A DNA stretch of 64,000 bases from NCBI RefSeq assembly GCF_900106835.1, contig NZ_FNNR01000013.1, positions 1-64,000 of the forward strand, read 5' to 3'. The DNA comes from Arthrobacter sp. cf158 (GTDB lineage: Bacteria; Actinomycetota; Actinomycetes; Actinomycetales; Micrococcaceae). The position numbers and the translations under genes were made by a program. This document shows, piece after piece, positions 34,020 through 42,125 of this stretch. Below the pieces are notes generated by a model. The model made no database searches. It saw only the letters and a list, made by a program, of their open reading frames with translations, and was not told the origin of the DNA. Within the stretch, counting starts at the first letter, position 1. Each line of letters begins with the position of its first letter.

Positions 34020-35173
34020 AGGCCCTCCTTGGATGGATCCACGGGCAGCGGGAGCTGGGCCGCGATGATGGTGCCCTCGCCGGGTGAGCTCTCTACCGAC
34101 AATTCTCCGCCTAACTGCTCCACGCGCTGCCGCATGGCCCGCAGCCCGTAACCCCCGGCCTCCGACGGCGGAGGTACCGCTCCGGGATCAAAGCCGCGGC
34201 CGTCGTCGAACACGTCCAAGGTGACGGCGTCCGGAAGGTACCCCAAGGTCACGCTGGCATGGTCTGCGTGGGCGTGGAGGTTGATGTTGGCCGCGGCGCT
34301 CTGGGTGACGCGGAGCAGGGTGTGCCGGACCTCGGGCGGGAGTTGGCGTGCCTCGCCAGTGACCTGGACACGGATGCTGTCCACGTGCTGGCGTGCTGCG
34401 TGTTCCAAGGCTTCAGGAAGGGGTCCGGACTCGAGCCCTGGTGCCGAGAGCTCATGCACCAGGCTGCGGGTGTCGGCCAGGTTTCGACGCAAGAGGTGGG
34501 TGGCATGCCGAACATCGTCCTGCGCGGCCTTGGCGGGCCAGGATCGCTGGGCGGCTTCCAGGAGGAGCAGGCTGCTGGCGAGGCCTTGCGTGACGGTGTC
34601 GTGGATTTCACGGGAAACGCGCTCGCGTTCCGTGGCGATCCCGGCCGCCCGTTCGCTGGCGGCGAGCCGCTCCTGGTCGCGCTCGATTTTGTCGTAGATG
34701 AGGGTAAGCAGGGCGCCCGCCGCAAGCGGTCCGAGCAGCATGGCCACGTCCGTCCAGTCACTCATGCGGAAGAGCCCGACGGCGGTTGCGGCCGCCGTCG
34801 CGCCCCCGGCAACGTAGCCGGCCCATCCGCGGAAGGCTGTGCGCGTCAGGAAGAAAATGGCGAAGGAACACCACGCGAAGCTCGGGGCGACGATCACCAG
34901 TGCGGCCCACGCAACCACCAGGGCGGCCATCCAGGGGATCCACAGGGGACGCCGTTGGGCTGCGCGTCGATGCGCCAAGACAGCGGTGACGGCGTACAGC
35001 GCACACACTGCGGCTGCCAGGGCCACCGTCCACAGGTTGTCTGCGGGGGAGTGGCGCATGACGTACCGGACGGCCGATGCCACCATGAGCACGGCGAAAC
35101 CAAGGTGCACCACGGCGTCGATCCGGCCATCGATCCGGCCGCTGGGCGCAGTCCGTGGAAGGGCAAGGGGCAT
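34016..35173 (-). CDS. Sensor histidine kinase, HisKA_3 type (SenS-like context)
   Basis: The 385-residue protein has five to six membrane helices in the first 165 residues, then a HisKA_3 dimerisation region with phospho-acceptor His in REIHDTVTQG near residue 188. A HATPase domain follows, with an N-box-like segment near 290 (AAANINLHAHA) and G-boxes DDGRGF and GGYGLRAMRQR. There is no large extracellular sensor domain, so a separate extracellular partner is plausible; the HbpS-like protein gene starts 160 bases away, divergently. Confidence 0.9.
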   Translation of the reverse strand: MPLALPRTAPSGRIDGRIDAVVHLGFAVLMVASAVRYVMRHSPADNLWTVALAAAVCALYAVTAVLAHRRAAQRRPLWIPWMAALVVAWAALVIVAPSFAWCSFAIFFLTRTAFRGWAGYVAGGATAAATAVGLFRMSDWTDVAMLLGPLAAGALLTLIYDKIERDQERLAASERAAGIATERERVSREIHDTVTQGLASSLLLLEAAQRSWPAKAAQDDVRHATHLLRRNLADTRSLVHELSAPGLESGPLPEALEHAARQHVDSIRVQVTGEARQLPPEVRHTLLRVTQSAAANINLHAHADHASVTLGYLPDAVTLDVFDDGRGFDPGAVPPPSEAGGYGLRAMRQRVEQLGGELSVESSPGEGTIIAAQLPLPVDPSKEGL

Positions 35174-35333
35174 CTCTCCATGCTAGATGCCGCACGGTTG
35201 CTGGTCTCTCCACCTTTTGGCTGATACAGCCGGCGGAAGGGATGAGGCCGTGGTCTGCTTCAGGCCGATGTGGCCATGGGCGGCTTTTCGGAAGCATGGA
35301 GATGTACCCGATGCTTACTACGAGGAGAACTCC

Positions 35334-35906
35334 GTGAAGAAGTCCAACAAAATGATTGCCGCCGCCGCTACCGGAGCACTGTTGCTCACCGGCGGAATCA
35401 CGGCCGTGGCCAACGCCGTGGCACCTGCAGCACCGGTTGCCGCCCCCGCCAAGGCTCCCGCAGACGTCCAGCCCGCCCCGGAAAACGTGGTGGCACAGAA
35501 CCGCATCACCGTGGGTGCTTCCAGCAAGGCCGTCAACGCTGCGCTCGCAAAGTGCCAGGCTGACAAGCTGCCGTTTGTCACCGTTGCCCTGGTGGATCGT
35601 TTCGGCACTGTCCAGGCCCTCCTCCGTGGTGACAACGCCGCCGAGCACACCATCGAGGCCGCCAAGCAGAAGGCCTATACGGCAGCTGCATTCGGCGCCC
35701 CCACCAGCGAGCTCGCCAAGCGCATCAACGGCAACGGCCCGTCCATCGCCGACCTCCCCGGCACCCTCTTCCTGGCTGGCGGTGTCCCGCTGAAGGTCAA
35801 CGGTGTATCGGTGGCGGGCATCGGCGTCGGCGGCGCTCCAGACGGTGCCCTGGACGAGGCCTGCGCCACCGCCGGCGCGGATGCCTTGGCTGCGGCTGCG
35901 AAGTAG
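35334..35906 (+). CDS. GlcG/HbpS-family heme-binding secreted protein
   Basis: The 190-residue protein starts at GTG 35334 with GAGGAG upstream. It has a signal peptide (residues 1-28, cleavage near ANA), a short Pro/Ala linker and a single GlcG/HbpS domain (about 55-188) with LVDRFGTVQALLRGDNA and GVPLKVNGVSVAGIGVGGAPD, the hallmark Gly-rich strand pair. HbpS in Streptomyces binds heme and iron outside the cell and modulates the SenS kinase under redox stress. The divergent kinase-regulator pair makes that role likely here. Confidence 0.85.
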   Translation: MKKSNKMIAAAATGALLLTGGITAVANAVAPAAPVAAPAKAPADVQPAPENVVAQNRITVGASSKAVNAALAKCQADKLPFVTVALVDRFGTVQALLRGDNAAEHTIEAAKQKAYTAAAFGAPTSELAKRINGNGPSIADLPGTLFLAGGVPLKVNGVSVAGIGVGGAPDGALDEACATAGADALAAAAK

Positions 35907-35909
35907 CCT

Positions 35910-36638
35910 GTGAACATGCGGAACGCGCGCGGCTTGGCCTTGGGAGCGGCGATTCTGGTCGCCGGGTTCGTGGCCGGCTGCGCGCCGGCCGCGGCTCCAA
36001 GGCAGAACGGCACGACGGCGGCTTCCCCACTTTCCAGCCCGGCTGCGCCGTCGAGCGTAAGTCCCGTCCCGTCGTCGTCCGCTGTGCCGCCCCAAATCTC
36101 AGCGCCGTCCCAAGTCTCAGCGCCGCCCAAACTCTCACCGGAGGCCCAGATGGAAACCGACCGACTCCTGATCCTCGCCGCCAAAGCCAACGATGTTGCG
36201 AAGGTGCGCGAACTGATCGTGGCCGGCGGCAACGTCAACGCCAAGGACGATATCCAGGACTCCGCTTTCCTGTACGCGGGGGCTGAGGGCTTCAACGAGG
36301 TTCTTCAATTGACCCTGGACGCCGGGGCGGACGTACGCAGCATCAACCGGTACGGCGGCACGGCCCTGATCCCGGCGAGCGAACACGGGCACACAGACAC
36401 CGTGCGGATCCTGATTTCCGCGGGTGTGCCCGTGGACCATGTGAACAACCTGGGCTGGACCGCCATGCAGGAAGCCATCCTGCTCAACAATGGCGGGCCG
36501 AATCAGCAGGACGTGGTCCGGCAGCTTCTCGCAGCGGGAGCCAACCCGGATATCCGCGACCCCCAAGGCCGAACCGCCCTGCAGAACGCAGAGCGGCTCG
36601 GGTTTACGGAGATCGCGGCCCTGATCCGGTCCCGTTAG
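35910..36638 (+). CDS. Ankyrin-repeat lipoprotein
   Basis: The 242-residue protein has a lipoprotein signal with lipobox VAGC (Cys near residue 27), a Ser/Pro/Val linker to about residue 75, and four to five ankyrin repeats (about 82-240), with clear GGTALIPASEHGHTDTVRILI and GRTALQNAERLGFTEIAALI units. Only three bases separate it from the HbpS-like gene, so the two are almost certainly co-expressed. Surface ankyrin proteins next to heme proteins (for example AnkB with catalase in Pseudomonas) have been linked to peroxide defence. A role here is inference. GTG 35910 or ATG 35916 may start it. Confidence 0.85.
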   Translation: MNMRNARGLALGAAILVAGFVAGCAPAAAPRQNGTTAASPLSSPAAPSSVSPVPSSSAVPPQISAPSQVSAPPKLSPEAQMETDRLLILAAKANDVAKVRELIVAGGNVNAKDDIQDSAFLYAGAEGFNEVLQLTLDAGADVRSINRYGGTALIPASEHGHTDTVRILISAGVPVDHVNNLGWTAMQEAILLNNGGPNQQDVVRQLLAAGANPDIRDPQGRTALQNAERLGFTEIAALIRSR

Positions 36639-37853
36639 CTACAGCGCTTCCAGCACGCTCACGTAGTTGGCGATGCCCACGCCGCCCATGTTTTGGACGG
36701 CGCCGCGGCGGGCATGGGGCAACTGCATGTCCCCGGCCGTGCCGCTGAGCTGCATCGCGGCGATGACGTGCTGCGACACACCCGTGGCGCCCACCGGATG
36801 GCCCTTCGCCTTCAGGCCGCCGGAGACATTGATGGGCAGCTTGCCATCCTTGAAGACCCACCCTTCCTGGATGGCGCGCGAGCCTTCGCCGCGGGGTGTC
36901 AGGCCCATGGCCTCATACATGATGAGTTCTGCGATGGTGAAGCAGTCGTGCACCTCGGCGAAGTCCAAGCTTTCAATGCCGACGCCCGCCATGGCGAAGG
37001 CGCGCTCCCAGGACGCTCTGGTGGCGGCGAACTCGGTGGGATCGCGCTTCTCTGCCGGGAAGAAATCGTTGGCGTGGCCAAAGCCGGCGAGACGCACTGG
37101 TGCTGTTGCGCCCCCGGTAGCCGAGGTTGAGAGCACGACGGCGGCCGCACCGTCCGAGACCGGCGAACAGTCTGTGCGGCGCAGGGGTTCGGCCACCATG
37201 GGGTTCTTGTCCGAAATGGTCCGGCAGAACTCAACACCGAAGTCCCGGTGCATCTGGGCGTACGGATTGTCCATGCCGTTGCGGTGGTTCTTGGCGGCGA
37301 TGGAACCGAGGACGTCACCCAGGCCGGCCTCGAAGCCTGGCCCGGCGATGTGGGCGCCGTAACGCTTGCCGTAATGCTTTGCCACCTCTGCGAACAGGCC
37401 CGTGAATCCGGTGGAAGACGCCTTGCCGGCCATCTCGTAGGAAGCGCCGAGCAGGGCTGCCCCCACAACGTCAGCACCGGCGTCGGTCATCTTCTCAGCG
37501 CCGATCACCAAGACGTTCCGGGCCGTGCCGGCGAGCACTGCTTTGACTCCCTGTTGAAACGCGGCTGAACCCGAGGCGCAGGCGTTCTCCGTGCGGGTGG
37601 CAGGAACGTTGGCCAAATCTGCCGAGAGCTGGAGGGCCAAGGACGACGTGAAGCCCAGAGGCTGCATGCCGGAGTTGAACTGGCCCAGGTAGATCTCGTC
37701 GATGTCCTTGGGGTCCAGCCCGGAGTTGCTGATGGCCTCCCCGGCAACCTGGACGATCAAGGACTCCAGTGTGTCATCGGTCAGTTTGCCGAACTTGCTG
37801 TGGCCCCATCCAGTGAGCAGGATGTCTTTGCCGAACTGGTCTTTCAGGCTCAT
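36639..37853 (-). CDS. Thiolase, SCP2/acetyl-CoA acetyltransferase type
   Basis: The 404-residue protein has the nucleophilic Cys in ENACASGSAAF (residue 92), the His in AEVHDCF (near 301) and GGLKAKGHPVGATG (near 345). The C-terminal motif reads NMGGVG rather than the CxGGG of classical thiolases, which places it in the SCP2-thiolase group. It overlaps the CoA-transferase beta gene by four bases. With that enzyme it could cleave acetoacetyl-CoA to two acetyl-CoA. Confidence 0.88.
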   Translation of the reverse strand: MSLKDQFGKDILLTGWGHSKFGKLTDDTLESLIVQVAGEAISNSGLDPKDIDEIYLGQFNSGMQPLGFTSSLALQLSADLANVPATRTENACASGSAAFQQGVKAVLAGTARNVLVIGAEKMTDAGADVVGAALLGASYEMAGKASSTGFTGLFAEVAKHYGKRYGAHIAGPGFEAGLGDVLGSIAAKNHRNGMDNPYAQMHRDFGVEFCRTISDKNPMVAEPLRRTDCSPVSDGAAAVVLSTSATGGATAPVRLAGFGHANDFFPAEKRDPTEFAATRASWERAFAMAGVGIESLDFAEVHDCFTIAELIMYEAMGLTPRGEGSRAIQEGWVFKDGKLPINVSGGLKAKGHPVGATGVSQHVIAAMQLSGTAGDMQLPHARRGAVQNMGGVGIANYVSVLEAL

Positions 37854-38560
37854 GCGTGTGCTCCTTCGAGGGTGTGTACATCGGCTTCCGGTGAGCGGGC
37901 GTCGAGCGCGACCGTGAACTCCGCCTCCGTCTTTTCGCGGATCTCTTCCAGCGTGACGTCCGGGGCGAGACGGGTCAGCACCAGGCGGGTGCCGTCGTCG
38001 TGGTCTTCCGTTTCCGGAACGATGTCGAAAACGGCCAGGTCAGTGATGATCCGGTCAACGCACTTGAGCCCCGTGAGCGGGAGCGTGCATTCGGTGACGA
38101 TCTTGGCCGAACCATCCTTGGCGTTGTGCTCGGTGAGGACCACCACCCGCGGTGTCCCGGCCACCAAATCCATGGCCCCGCCCATGCCTTTGACCATCTT
38201 GCCGGGGATGGTCCAGTTGGCCAGGTCCCCGGAGCCGGACACCTGCATGGCACCCAGGATGGCCACCTTCACGTGCCCGCCGCGGATCATGCCGAACGAG
38301 GTAGCGGAGTCGAAAATGCTCCCGCCGGGAGTGATGGTAACGGTCTGCTTGCCCGCGTTGATAAGGTCCGCGTCTTCTTCGCCCTCATAAGGGAAGGGCC
38401 CCATTCCGAGCAGGCCGTTCTCGCTCTGGAGGACCACCCGCACGCCGTCGGGCAGGTTGTTGGCCACCAGCGTGGGGATGCCGATGCCGAGGTTGACGTA
38501 GTCGCCGTCGTTGAGTTCTTCGGCCGCGATGGCGGCCATGGTGTCACGTGTCCATGCCAT
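37850..38560 (-). CDS. 3-oxoacid CoA-transferase subunit B
   Basis: The 236-residue protein has the catalytic Glu in QSENGLLGMG (residue 47) and LGIGIPTLVANN, typical of succinyl-CoA:3-ketoacid CoA-transferase beta subunits. It activates acetoacetate or 3-oxoadipate using succinyl-CoA. ATG at 38560 has AAGGAG seven bases upstream; a longer frame overlaps subunit A. Operon order is A, B, thiolase. Confidence 0.92.
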   Translation of the reverse strand: MAWTRDTMAAIAAEELNDGDYVNLGIGIPTLVANNLPDGVRVVLQSENGLLGMGPFPYEGEEDADLINAGKQTVTITPGGSIFDSATSFGMIRGGHVKVAILGAMQVSGSGDLANWTIPGKMVKGMGGAMDLVAGTPRVVVLTEHNAKDGSAKIVTECTLPLTGLKCVDRIITDLAVFDIVPETEDHDDGTRLVLTRLAPDVTLEEIREKTEAEFTVALDARSPEADVHTLEGAHA

Positions 38561-38579
38561 GGTGATGTGCTCCTTTGCT

Positions 38580-39296
38580 TCAGACCGTGAGTGCTTCAGT
38601 GCGCTGCCGGACGGTGCGCTGTTCAATGTCCTTGACCCGGGCGGTCGCCTGCACCAGCCGCTGCACGTACACGCCCGGGGTGACGATGTGGTTGGGGTCC
38701 AGCTCGCCCGGCTGCACAATGACCTCGGCCTCGGCGATGGTCACTGCGCCTGCAGTAGCCACCACGGGGTTGAAGTTCCGTGCGGTGTAGCGGTAGATCA
38801 GGTTGCCGTCGGTATCGGCGGTGTGGGCATGGACCAGGGCGACGTCGGCGGTGATGGCGCGCTCGCGGACGTACGTCACGCCGTCGAACTCTTCCAGCGG
38901 CTTGCCTTCGGCAACCAAAGTGCCCACACCCGTCCGCGTGTAGAAGGCAGGGATGCCGGCGCCGCCTGCGCGGAGGCGTTCGGCCAGCGTGCCCTGCGGA
39001 GTGAACTCCACCTCCAGCAGACCGGCCAGGTACTGCTCGGCGAAGAGCTTGTTCTCGCCAACGTAGGACGCGATGACCTTCCGGACCTGGCCTGCCTCGA
39101 TCAGCACGCCCAGGCCCTTGCCGTCCACGCCCATGTTGTTCGAGACGATGGTGAGGTCCTTGGCGCCCGAATCCCGGACTGCGTCGATCAGATCTGCGGG
39201 GATGCCGCTGAGGCCAAAGCCCCCGACGGCGATGGTCAAGCCGTCTGCCATGAGGCCGTGGAGCGCTTGGGTTGCGCTCGCGTGGATGATGGACAT
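38580..39296 (-). CDS. 3-oxoacid CoA-transferase subunit A
   Basis: The 238-residue protein has the CoA-binding loop GGFGLSGIP near residue 25, SNNMGVDGKGLG near 52 and RAGGAGIPAFYTRTGVGT near 110, diagnostic for the alpha subunit. ATG at 39296 has GAGGAG six bases upstream. First gene of the operon and divergent from the IclR regulator. Substrate could be acetoacetate (ScoA/AtoD) or 3-oxoadipate (PcaI); the SCP2-type thiolase favours acetoacetate or another ketoacid. Confidence 0.92.
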   Translation of the reverse strand: MSIIHASATQALHGLMADGLTIAVGGFGLSGIPADLIDAVRDSGAKDLTIVSNNMGVDGKGLGVLIEAGQVRKVIASYVGENKLFAEQYLAGLLEVEFTPQGTLAERLRAGGAGIPAFYTRTGVGTLVAEGKPLEEFDGVTYVRERAITADVALVHAHTADTDGNLIYRYTARNFNPVVATAGAVTIAEAEVIVQPGELDPNHIVTPGVYVQRLVQATARVKDIEQRTVRQRTEALTV

Positions 39297-39325
39297 TCTG
39301 GACTCCTCTTTGAGTTTGCCGTGTA

Positions 39326-39338
39326 TCCACTTTGTGGA
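39326..39338. promoter_or_regulatory. IclR-type operator, site 1
   Basis: TCCACTTTGTGGA is a perfect 5-3-5 inverted repeat in the divergent promoter region, 30 bases before the CoA-transferase start. A near copy lies at 39436. Confidence 0.65.
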
Positions 39339-39435
39339 CTTTTTAACTCTGTGTTGGAGCCTAGGATTCTGGCGGGGAGTGGTCAATGCCCGTACCTCTT
39401 GGCGACTCACTGTGTGGACGATAGGCTGAATGCTG

Positions 39436-39448
39436 TCCATATTGTGGA
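39436..39448. promoter_or_regulatory. IclR-type operator, site 2
   Basis: TCCATATTGTGGA matches site 1 at 11 of 13 positions and lies 19 bases before the regulator start. The pair fits control of both divergent promoters by the IclR protein. Confidence 0.65.
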
Positions 39449-39466
39449 TGAAATTTCCAGGGAGGC

Positions 39467-40237
39467 ATGGTGGCGGTACAGGGAGCCCAGGTGGTGGGCC
39501 GTGTTGCCCTGCTGTTGCGGCTGGTGGGTCGGAAGCCCGAAGGGACGTCTCTGGCGGGGTTGGTGCGTGAATCCGGACTGACCAGGCCCACCGTGCACCG
39601 ACTGCTGACATCGTTGGCTGCTGAAGGACTGCTGGAACATGACTCGGGCTCCGGCAAATGGGTGCTGGGCCCGGAGATTTTCCTGCTGGGATCGGTGGCG
39701 GCGGCCCGCTTTCCCATGGAAGACATTGCCCGCCCGTCCCTGCGGCGGCTGGCCGCCGAGACAGGGGAGAGCGCGTTCTTCTCGATCCGGCGGGGAAATG
39801 AAACCGTGTGTGTCCTGCGCGAAGAAGGCTCATTCCCGGTGCGGTCCTTCGTGCTGCACGAGGGTGTGCGCTTCCCGCTGGGCGTGGCTTCGGCAGGAAC
39901 AGCCATCATGGCTTTCCTGCCTCCCGAAGAACAGGAATTCCTGTTGGGGGACTGGCCTGCGCATGCCGGAGAGTTCGCCGTGGGACATCCTGCAGAGGTG
40001 GTGCGGGGAAATCTGGAGCAGACCCGGCTCACTGGTTACTCCGTCAATCCCGGGCTGATCCTTGAGGGAAGCTGGGGGATGGGCGCCGCCGTCTTCGACC
40101 AGCAGGGACGGCCCGCGTGGGCTCTCTCCCTGACAGGAATTGAACCCAGATTCCGCCCGGACCGTCAGGAATTCCTGGGCAGGCTGTTGCTGGAGGAAGC
40201 GCACCGGATGACGGCGAGGCTGCAGGGAGCTAGCTGA
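39467..40237 (+). CDS. IclR-family transcriptional regulator
   Basis: The 256-residue protein has an N-terminal winged HTH (about 8-70, with LVRESGLTRPTVHRLLTSL) and an IclR ligand domain (about 85-250, with SAGTAIMAFL and ILEGSWGMGAAVFDQ). It is divergent from the CoA-transferase/thiolase operon and probably controls it from the two TCCA-N5-TGGA sites. The ATG at 39467 is only one base from GGAGG; the GTG codon that follows it may be the real start. Confidence 0.9.
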   Translation: MVAVQGAQVVGRVALLLRLVGRKPEGTSLAGLVRESGLTRPTVHRLLTSLAAEGLLEHDSGSGKWVLGPEIFLLGSVAAARFPMEDIARPSLRRLAAETGESAFFSIRRGNETVCVLREEGSFPVRSFVLHEGVRFPLGVASAGTAIMAFLPPEEQEFLLGDWPAHAGEFAVGHPAEVVRGNLEQTRLTGYSVNPGLILEGSWGMGAAVFDQQGRPAWALSLTGIEPRFRPDRQEFLGRLLLEEAHRMTARLQGAS

Positions 40238-40802
40238 GGTCCAGACGCATCAGCACCCTTGGGAAGCCGTTGAGGACGGACGTCGTTTGGGCCACTTTCT
40301 TGAAACCGGCCTTCTCAAAGAGCCTTCGCGTCCCGACGTAGGCCATGGTCAGGTCCACTTTGCCGCCCTTGTTGTCCACCGGGTAACCCTCAATGGCCGG
40401 TGCTCCATTGCTCTTGGCGAAGTCGATGGCCCCCCGCAGCAGTTCATGGGAAATGCCCTTGCCCCGATGCCCCGGTCGCACCCGAATGCACCACACGGAC
40501 CAAACATTGACTTCATCCACGTGCGGGATCTTACGATTCTTCGCAAAAGTGGTGTCCGCGCGCGGGTGGACCGCCGCCCAGCCCACCACTTCATCGCCGT
40601 CGTAGGCCACAACACCTGGCGGAGGGTCCTCTGCCACCAGCTTCTTCACGAACTTTCCGCGTTCCTGCTTCTGGAGTTCCTGGTTCAACTTGGACGGAAT
40701 CCGGTAACTCAGGCACCAGCACACATTCGAGTCCGGGTTCTTGGGGCCCACCATGGTTTTCACATCATCGAACACCGTCGCGGGGCGAACCTCGATAGCC
40801 AT
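40230..40802 (-). CDS. GNAT-family N-acetyltransferase
   Basis: The 190-residue protein has the acetyl-CoA loop VRPGHRGKGISHELLRGA (about 113-130) and a C-terminal RRLFEKAGFKKV segment, typical of the Gcn5-related fold. The N-terminal NVCWCLSYRIP stretch with two Cys resembles a subfamily of unknown substrate. ATG at 40802 was chosen as the start of the domain. It overlaps the convergent IclR gene by eight bases. Confidence 0.85.
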   Translation of the reverse strand: MAIEVRPATVFDDVKTMVGPKNPDSNVCWCLSYRIPSKLNQELQKQERGKFVKKLVAEDPPPGVVAYDGDEVVGWAAVHPRADTTFAKNRKIPHVDEVNVWSVWCIRVRPGHRGKGISHELLRGAIDFAKSNGAPAIEGYPVDNKGGKVDLTMAYVGTRRLFEKAGFKKVAQTTSVLNGFPRVLMRLDLS

Positions 40803-40884
40803 CCGCCCATCCTGCCATCGGCCTCCACCAGTCCGCCAGACCTGCGGACGTGATGACCGGGTCGGGCTTCGGCCCCGCACGGAT

Positions 40885-40980
40885 CGGCTACCCATCCAGA
40901 TGCAGCATTACGCGTTCCTGGTTGACGAACATCACTTTGACCGCGCCTATGAGCGTCTGGTGAGTGCCGGCGTCGAAGGT
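40885..40980 (+). pseudogene. Remnant of a VOC/glyoxalase-family gene
   Basis: A 32-codon stretch encodes IQMQHYAFLVDEHHFDRAYE and continues RLVSAGVE, a typical internal segment of small vicinal-oxygen-chelate proteins. No start, first half or C-terminal half is present. After GVE the frame runs into TTTAAAAAAACTTTTTC and unrelated residues. The 335-base region 40803-41137 otherwise holds nothing recognisable. Confidence 0.6.
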
Positions 40981-41137
40981 TTAAAAAAACTTTTTCAATC
41001 CGCACCCATCCACCCCGTCCCATCCTCCGAATAGCTGGTGAGACACAAACCGCTGGTGAAGCAAAAGCCGCACTTGCAGACCGTGTCCCACCACCCAATG
41101 GATCCAACGCCCTGGTTCCAAAAACAAGGAGAATGAC

Positions 41138-41818
41138 ATGTTGTCCACAAAGCGCCCCGCCCTCGCCTTCGTTGGCCTCACTGCAGCCGCCCTTCTCGGA
41201 CTCACGGCTTGTGGTGGCTCAAGCACACCCTCATCTTCGTCTGCCGCACCCTCCTCCGCGGCACCGTCGTCTGCGGCACCGTCGCCGTCCTCCTCCGCCA
41301 TGAGCAGCGCCGCCATGGATCCGGCCGCCAACCTCGTGGGCCCCGGCTGCGCCGGTTACGCCGCACAGGTTCCGGACGGTGCCGGTTCGGTAGCCGGCAT
41401 GGCCCTGGATCCGGTAGCCGTAGCAGCATCGAACAACCCGCTGCTCAAGACCCTGACCGCCGCTGTTTCGGGAAAGCTCAACCCCAAGGTTGACCTTGTT
41501 TCCACCCTGAACGGCAGCGAATTCACGGTGTTCGCACCGGTTGACGATGCCTTCGCCAAGATCGACCCCGCAACAATCGAGACGCTCAAGACGGACGATG
41601 CCCTGCTGAGCAAGATTCTCACCTACCACGTAGTCCCCGGCCAGCTGACCCCGGACCAGATCGTCGGCACCCACAAGACTGTTCAGGGTGGCGAAGTGAC
41701 CGTTGGTGGCACCAAGGATGCCCTCACGGTTGACGGAGCTTCCAACGTGATCTGCGGTGGCGTCAAGACCGCCAACGCCACGGTTTACCTGATCGACTCG
41801 GTGCTGATGCCCAAATAG
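41138..41818 (+). CDS. Fasciclin (FAS1)-domain lipoprotein, MPT70-like
   Basis: The 226-residue protein has a lipoprotein signal with lipobox LTAC (Cys near residue 25), a Ser/Ala/Pro linker, and one FAS1 domain (about 85-226) with the H1 motif FTVFAPVDDAFAKI, the YHVVPGQ segment and a closing VYLIDSVLMPK. Such proteins resemble the secreted MPT70/MPT83 antigens and mediate adhesion. AAGGAG lies before ATG. A clear terminator follows. Confidence 0.9.
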   Translation: MLSTKRPALAFVGLTAAALLGLTACGGSSTPSSSSAAPSSAAPSSAAPSPSSSAMSSAAMDPAANLVGPGCAGYAAQVPDGAGSVAGMALDPVAVAASNNPLLKTLTAAVSGKLNPKVDLVSTLNGSEFTVFAPVDDAFAKIDPATIETLKTDDALLSKILTYHVVPGQLTPDQIVGTHKTVQGGEVTVGGTKDALTVDGASNVICGGVKTANATVYLIDSVLMPK

Positions 41819-41857
41819 GCCTTAGCCTTCAGCGGTACCAACAACAAAGCAGCAATA

Positions 41858-41892
41858 ACAAAGCAGGCACCGGAATCCGGCGCCTGCTTTGT
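41858..41892 (+). terminator. Terminator after the fasciclin gene
   Basis: ACAAAGCAGGC and GCCTGCTTTGT flank CCGG-AAT-CCGG with one mismatch, giving a stem of about 15 bp. It probably ends both the fasciclin gene and the convergent betaine-transporter operon. Confidence 0.85.
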
Positions 41893-41911
41893 TGTGTTGT
41901 GGGTGCTCCCG

Positions 41912-42085
41912 TTAGCGGCTGAAGTCGCTGTCGACGTAGGAACCAGTCCGGTGGTCAGAGCCGCAGGGGCAACGGTCCACTTCGATCCGGAGAGTCACGG
42001 GCTTGGATGCTTCCAAGGTGAGCGTGGCGTCCTCGGTGGCTTGGGTGGTGACACGGAGCGTGTCCTGGTCAGAGAAGTTGGGCAT
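41912..42085 (-). CDS. Small Cys-containing protein downstream of the BCCT gene
   Basis: A 57-codon frame from ATG 42085 to TAA 41912 begins MPNFSDQDTLRV and ends DSDFSR. It contains the motif RCPCGSDHRTG near residue 38, preceded by alternating polar/hydrophobic strands (LTLEASKPVTLRIEVD). It is 40 bases downstream of the BCCT transporter stop on the same strand and just before the shared terminator, so it is probably the last gene of that operon. It has no recognised family; a metal-binding or redox role for CPC is a guess. The ribosome site is weak. Confidence 0.55.
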   Translation of the reverse strand: MPNFSDQDTLRVTTQATEDATLTLEASKPVTLRIEVDRCPCGSDHRTGSYVDSDFSR

Positions 42086-42125
42086 GGTGAAACTTTCTGT
42101 GTGGGGGAATCGGCCGACAGCCGGG

